Assembly (NCBI RefSeq): GCF_042643265.1
Contig: NZ_JBHRRZ010000008.1
Span: 67,147 to 131,146, forward strand
Length of the DNA stretch: 64,000 bases
Direction of reading: 5' to 3'
From: Virgibacillus_O sediminis
GTDB lineage: Bacteria > Bacillota > Bacilli > Bacillales > Amphibacillaceae
In this document: one piece after another, positions 60,149-64,000 of the stretch
How positions within the stretch are numbered: position 1 is the stretch's first letter
Layout of the letters: every line of letters begins with the position of its first letter
The notes under the pieces: generated by a model
Database searches by the model: none
Seen by the model: only the letters and a program-made list of their open reading frames with translations
What the model was told of the DNA's origin: nothing
Program-made: the position numbers and the translations under genes

Positions 60149-61416
60149 TTATTTTTCTTATACTTGGTATCCTTCTGATCATTGGCCTTCCAGTTAGTTT
60201 TGCTATTGGGATGTCTGGTGTTGTTTTCTTTTTAATCCAAGGTACATCTGCATCACCAAGTATTATTCCACAGCAAATGTTTAGTGGATTAAATTCATTT
60301 CCACTATTAGCTCTTCCATTTTTCTTGTTAGCAGGAAACTTAATGATGTATGGAACTACTCCAAGATTAATGAGATTTGCTAATGCATTATTAGGGTTTA
60401 TTAAAGGAGGATTATCAGGTGTTTCAGTAATTGCTTCCGCGTTTTTTGGCGCAATTTCTGGATCAGGAGTTGCTACCGTTGCAGCTGTTGGATCGGTTGT
60501 TACACCTGAGATGATAAAGAAGGGCTATGGTAGAGGGTTTATTGCATCTCTCATTGCGGGGGCAGGTGTAATAGGAATGGTAATCCCTCCAAGTATGGCA
60601 ATGGTAGTATTTGGGGTAAGTGCAGGTGTGTCTATTAGCGATTTGTTTTTGGGAGGTATTCTACCTGGTATATTCGTCGTATTATGCCTTCTTATTTTTG
60701 GAGTGGTTATATCTAATAAAAGGAATTACGGCGGTGGAGAAGCAACAGCCTTCAATTTAAAGGAACTAGTAAGATCTTTTAAAGTTGCTATATTCCCTAT
60801 GTTACTTCCTATTATTATATTAGGTGGTGTAATGACTGGTATATTTACACCAACTGAATCAGCAGTTGTTGCAGTAGTGTATGCATTAATATTAGCAACA
60901 GTGGTGTATAGAGAATTGTCGCTTAGAAAGTTGCTTGAAGTGTTTAAAGACTCAGCAGTTAATAGTGCTGTCATTTTATTTATAATCGCTGCGGCTACAC
61001 CCTTTGGATGGATATTAACTACACAGCAAATACCAAATGATTTAGCTAACATTTTAACAGACTTTACCACAAATAGTATCTTAATTCTTGTAGTGATTAG
61101 TCTTATTCTATTAATTATGGGAACATTCATGGAAACAATTGCTACAATCATTATAATGACTCCAATACTATTCCCGATTGCGATGCAAGGAGGCATTGAT
61201 CCCATCCACTTCGGGGTGCTTATGATGGTCAGTTTAGCAATCGGTGGTGTTACACCACCCTTAGCGGTAGGATTATTTACATCTGCTAAAATTGCTAAAA
61301 TATCTGTAGAGGACACTTTTCCTGATGTACTTTATGTATTAGGGGTTATGATTTTTGCATATGTCGTAATTGTTATAGTTCCTGGCTTATCTTTATGGAT
61401 ACCAAAATCATTTTAG
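60145..61416 (+). CDS. TRAP large permease (second system)
   Basis: 423 residues. DctM motifs: ALPFFLLAGNLMMYGTTPRLMRFA, SGSGVATVAAVGSVVTPEM, GVIGMVIPPSMAMVVFGV, GIFTPTESAVVA and SLAIGGVTPPLAVGLF. It overlaps the DctQ gene at ATGA, so both are co-translated. The next regulator gene begins about 35 bases after its stop. Confidence 0.92.
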   Translation: MIIFLILGILLIIGLPVSFAIGMSGVVFFLIQGTSASPSIIPQQMFSGLNSFPLLALPFFLLAGNLMMYGTTPRLMRFANALLGFIKGGLSGVSVIASAFFGAISGSGVATVAAVGSVVTPEMIKKGYGRGFIASLIAGAGVIGMVIPPSMAMVVFGVSAGVSISDLFLGGILPGIFVVLCLLIFGVVISNKRNYGGGEATAFNLKELVRSFKVAIFPMLLPIIILGGVMTGIFTPTESAVVAVVYALILATVVYRELSLRKLLEVFKDSAVNSAVILFIIAAATPFGWILTTQQIPNDLANILTDFTTNSILILVVISLILLIMGTFMETIATIIIMTPILFPIAMQGGIDPIHFGVLMMVSLAIGGVTPPLAVGLFTSAKIAKISVEDTFPDVLYVLGVMIFAYVVIVIVPGLSLWIPKSF

Positions 61417-61451
61417 TATTGAGTAAAATAAATAAAACGAGGGGATATAGG

Positions 61452-62144
61452 GTGAATATTCAACCAGTTAGAAAAACCTCTTTGTCTGAATATGTTGTTT
61501 ATCAATTAAAAGAGATGATAATAAAGCGCGAAATTAAAATTGGAGACAGGCTTCCAAACGAGAGGGAATTAAGTAAATTATTTGAAGTTAGTAGGACTTC
61601 TGTTCGTGAAGCCTTGAGAGTATTAGAATTACAAGGGTTATTAAACCGAGGAAATTCCGGTACTTATGTTCAAGCTAATTTTTCTAAAATCATTGAAGAA
61701 TCCTTAACACTACAAATCCTTTTAAATGATGCTAGTTATAAAGACATTCAGCAAACTAGAATTATGCTTGAAAGGGAATTAATTCGCTTAGCAACTTTTA
61801 GACGCTCAAAAGATCATCTACAAAATATCAAAGAAAACATCAAGAAAATGGAAAGGGCAGTACGGGAGAAAAATAATGATCTTTATATTGAAGCAGATAT
61901 ATCTTTTCATAATGAAATAGCTGTAGCTGCTAATAATTCCGTTTTACTGTTTTTATACAATTCGATTTCTGAATTAATCTCCAAGATTCAGAAAAGTGTT
62001 TCCTTTGATGATGAAGGCGTAAACACCTCACTTAAGTATCACAAATCGATTTATCAAGCATTAGAAGACCAGAATTTGTCCCAAGCAGAGGATCAATTAG
62101 TTAATCACTTAATTGATGTAGATAACAGGCTTCATAAAAAATAA
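61452..62144 (+). CDS. GntR/FadR-family regulator
   Basis: 230 residues. The winged helix (about 5-75) includes KTSLSEYVVYQLKEMIIKREIKIGDRLPNERELSKLFEVSRTSVREALRVLELQGLL; the FCD effector domain follows with metal-type histidines in DISFHNEIA and YHKSIYQAL. It likely represses the TRAP and peptidase genes and responds to an organic acid. GTG at 61452 follows GAGGGG; an in-frame ATG at 61395 lies inside the permease gene. Confidence 0.87.
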   Translation: MNIQPVRKTSLSEYVVYQLKEMIIKREIKIGDRLPNERELSKLFEVSRTSVREALRVLELQGLLNRGNSGTYVQANFSKIIEESLTLQILLNDASYKDIQQTRIMLERELIRLATFRRSKDHLQNIKENIKKMERAVREKNNDLYIEADISFHNEIAVAANNSVLLFLYNSISELISKIQKSVSFDDEGVNTSLKYHKSIYQALEDQNLSQAEDQLVNHLIDVDNRLHKK

Positions 62145-62408
62145 ATTTTATGCAGATTTTATGAGGGTAGATCTATTGTGAAAACTAGAGTAGAATCTGT
62201 TTATTGCATAGGAGAAGAGAGACAGGAAACGTTTTTTGCTTTAAAGGTAAGAAGTTGGGGATTATGAACGAACATTATACTCTCTTAACAGTCAGGCTTA
62301 TTACTACAAATTCTAGAAAATACATCTTCCTAAGATTAGAAATGCAAGAAATGAAGTCGTTTAATAATGAAAGAGTAAATCAATAACGAACACGGAGGCG
62401 GGACGAAC
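62145..62408. other. Gap before the M20 gene
   Basis: 264 bases. A frame of 60 codons (62204-62386) exists but its codon pattern and lack of a ribosome site argue against a gene. GGAGGCGGG at the right edge serves the peptidase. Confidence 0.5.
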
Positions 62409-63560
62409 ATGGATAAAATTATCGATGCAACACGGGATGGAGTCAATCGATATCAAGAATCTCAGTTATCAATGTTGGAAGAACTATGCAACATTGATAG
62501 TGGAAGCAAAAACATCGAGGGCAATAAGAAAATTGTTGAGATTGTGGATGAAGCTTTAAATCAAATCGGTGCAGAAGTTACTCATGTTGAGGCTCCGGGG
62601 TATGGAGTACACGTCATAGCACGGATTAAATCTGAACAACCAGAAGGAAAGGTTGTACTAGCAGCGCATCTTGATACTGTTTTTAAAAAAGGAGATGCCC
62701 TCTCTCACCCTTTTCATATCGAGAATGAATATGCATATGGACTTGGTGCGGCCGATTGCAAAGGAGGAGTTGTTACTATCCTCTATGCCATCAGGATCTT
62801 AAAGGAAGAAAACCTTCTTCCAAATAAAGACTTGGTAATAGTCCTTAATTGTGATGAAGAGATTGGGTCACCTACCAGTCAAAAATTATTTGAAAGTGAA
62901 GCAGCAGACGCTGAAGCTGTAATCTCCTTTGAACCCGGACGAAAGAGAGATGGAATATTAACCAGCCGATACGGTGTTGGTGAGGGAACTATTAAAATCA
63001 AGGGAAAAAGCGCCCATGCTTGTATGGACAGCGGACCTGGAGCAAACGCAGTACTTGAATTAGCTAATCTTATTATAAAACTTGATAAAAAAGAAAACTC
63101 AGATCTAGGTATTCACTACAACGTCTCTCCTATCAGTGGAGGAGAGGGGCCAAGCGTTGTTGCTGATTATGCAGAAGCGAGTTTTTGGGTTACAGTAGCG
63201 TCCGAAGAGGCATATGAACAGGTTAAGAAAGATATGATAAATCTTCCCGATGAAGGAATGGTTGACGGATGTGAAATCTCAACAACTCTTGACCTTAAAT
63301 TTCCTCCTATGGAACGTAACGAGTCTAACATAGCACTTTATAAAAAGATTAATAAGGCTGCTTCCCTTTTTGGAATAGATTTACCTGAAGAAATGTCAAA
63401 ATCACCAGCAGATTGTAATTTTTATTCAGCACTTGGTGTACCAACAGTTGATGGACTCGGTCCTTATATGTATAACATTCACACGGTTAATGAACATATA
63501 CCAGTTTCATCATTGCCTAAAAGAACTCAACTTGCTTCCATAATATTGGCACTAATTTAG
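62409..63560 (+). CDS. M20-family metallopeptidase
   Basis: 383 residues. Zinc and catalytic motifs: AAHLDTVF with the first histidine, GLGAADCKGGV, NCDEEIGSPTS with the catalytic Glu pair, and the final histidine in NIHTVNEHIPV; the dimerisation lid follows AKGKSAHAC. It resembles glutamate carboxypeptidase (CPG2) and ArgE/DapE relatives that release an acyl or amino acid from a dipeptide-like substrate. Together with the TRAP importer it may process an imported N-acyl or peptide compound; that link is inference. Confidence 0.9.
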   Translation: MDKIIDATRDGVNRYQESQLSMLEELCNIDSGSKNIEGNKKIVEIVDEALNQIGAEVTHVEAPGYGVHVIARIKSEQPEGKVVLAAHLDTVFKKGDALSHPFHIENEYAYGLGAADCKGGVVTILYAIRILKEENLLPNKDLVIVLNCDEEIGSPTSQKLFESEAADAEAVISFEPGRKRDGILTSRYGVGEGTIKIKGKSAHACMDSGPGANAVLELANLIIKLDKKENSDLGIHYNVSPISGGEGPSVVADYAEASFWVTVASEEAYEQVKKDMINLPDEGMVDGCEISTTLDLKFPPMERNESNIALYKKINKAASLFGIDLPEEMSKSPADCNFYSALGVPTVDGLGPYMYNIHTVNEHIPVSSLPKRTQLASIILALI

Positions 63561-63752
63561 GTTGCTACATATTGAAGTTGAGGTCTAGGAAAAAAAGGGA
63601 TGATTAATTTACCCTCCCTAAAAAACACCAAGTTAGCTTGGCTTGTCATTTTGAAAATGACGTAGTGTAGAATAAAAAATAAACCAACTAAAAATATAAA
63701 TAGATATCCAACACCAATTATGTATAAAAATTAATATTGGTTGGAGTTAAAC

Positions 63753-63782
63753 ATTAGAGCCTCTCATTTGAGAGGCTCTAAT
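63753..63782. terminator. Terminator after the M20 unit
   Basis: ATTAGAGCCTCTC (63753-63765) pairs perfectly with GAGAGGCTCTAAT (63770-63782) around a four-base loop; it lies about 190 bases after the peptidase stop. Confidence 0.65.
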
Positions 63783-63783
63783 C

Positions 63784-63820
63784 AGGCTGTCGAGAAAGTT
63801 CTCGACAGCCTTATTTTTTT
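63784..63820 (+). terminator. Terminator-like hairpin at the IS left end
   Basis: AGGCTGTCGAGAA (63784-63796) pairs with TTCTCGACAGCCT (63799-63811), then seven T from 63813. It begins 100 bases before the transposase start and blocks read-in from outside, a common feature of IS ends. A similar hairpin lies at 33007-33032. Confidence 0.6.
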
Positions 63821-63885
63821 GTTCATTTTTCTGAAATTCATTTTCTTCACATGTTATTCTTAAGATAGAATTCCCAAAGGCGGTG

Positions 63886-64000
63886 ATGAACTTGTTTCAA
63901 TCCATGAAAGATCGACAAAATGAACTGGAAATGGTAACCATAGAAGAACTTGTCCCTGAAGACCACTTGCTTCGCAAGATTGATCAATACATAGATTTCT
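63886..64000 (+). mobile_element. IS1182-type transposase, 5' part (cut by the window edge)
   Basis: An ATG after GGCGGTG opens a frame that runs off the end: MNLFQSMKDRQNELEMVTIEEL then VPEDHLLRKIDQYIDF. The VPEDHLLRKID stretch is the N-terminal signature of IS1182/IS5-like DDE transposases. The rest of the gene and the right end of the element lie outside, so integrity is unknown. Confidence 0.8.

Noticed and set aside
62204..62386. 60-codon frame between the FadR-type and M20 genes
   Set aside because: Non-ATG start without ribosome site, poor codon pattern, and no recognisable feature.

Overview
The window reads as chromosome of a low-GC Gram-positive spore-former of the family Bacillaceae, probably a salt-tolerant genus of the Oceanobacillus/Virgibacillus/Lentibacillus kind. 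Clues are strong AAGGAGG-type ribosome sites, GTG/TTG starts, a LexA box of the B. subtilis type, a YolD protein, SpoVT/AbrB-fold proteins, Spo0A-like boxes, a BCCT transporter and several sodium-coupled carriers. The genus is inference; no rRNA or tRNA gene was seen.

Region 1 (about 0.3-11.1 kb) is an aromatic-acid catabolic cluster: MFS carrier, opposing IclR regulator, then fumarylpyruvate hydrolase, DinB-fold maleylpyruvate isomerase, gentisate 1,2-dioxygenase, 3-hydroxybenzoate 6-monooxygenase and a three-gene TRAP transporter. Together they take 3-hydroxybenzoate through gentisate, maleylpyruvate and fumarylpyruvate to fumarate plus pyruvate.

Region 2 (about 11.7-27.5 kb) is an accessory island, visibly richer in GC than its surroundings from about 12.4 to 23.8 kb. 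It carries a sigma-region-4-like protein, RecT annealase, CHC2-type zinc protein, SSB, a Cas4-like Fe-S PD-(D/E)XK nuclease, RadC/JAMM, several unknown small proteins, and a MoxR ATPase with a vWA partner. No integrase, replication initiator or conjugation gene is visible. Nearly every gene not overlapping its predecessor is preceded by a terminator-like hairpin close to its ribosome site, and two long leaders share a conserved RNA fold. A holin-like type I toxin with antisense RNA, two paralogous small genes with Spo0A-like boxes, and AbrB-like and winged-helix proteins follow.

Region 3 (about 27.7-43.1 kb) handles proline and related imino acids: two ornithine-cyclodeaminase-family reductases, proline dehydrogenase, P5C dehydrogenase, two proline-racemase-family enzymes (Cys/Cys and Ser/Cys), a BCCT carrier, two PutP symporters each with its own tiny membrane partner, and an RpiR-type regulator. 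CcpA-like sites occur near these genes.

Region 4 (about 43.4-56.8 kb) is an AT-rich defence island: serine resolvase with a probable res site, GIY-YIG protein, type I restriction-modification operon with an extra half-HsdS, a TIR-DUF1871-like protein, a TIR/deoxyribosyltransferase-like protein with a TPR/TRAFs-binding region, a convergent standalone TIR protein, a LexA-box YolD gene and a HEPN-like protein.

Region 5 (about 57.1-63.6 kb) is a second uptake cluster: SDR dehydrogenase, TRAP DctPQM, FadR-type regulator and M20 peptidase. The window ends inside an IS1182-type transposase. Functions are family-level readings of the sequence; no database search was possible.
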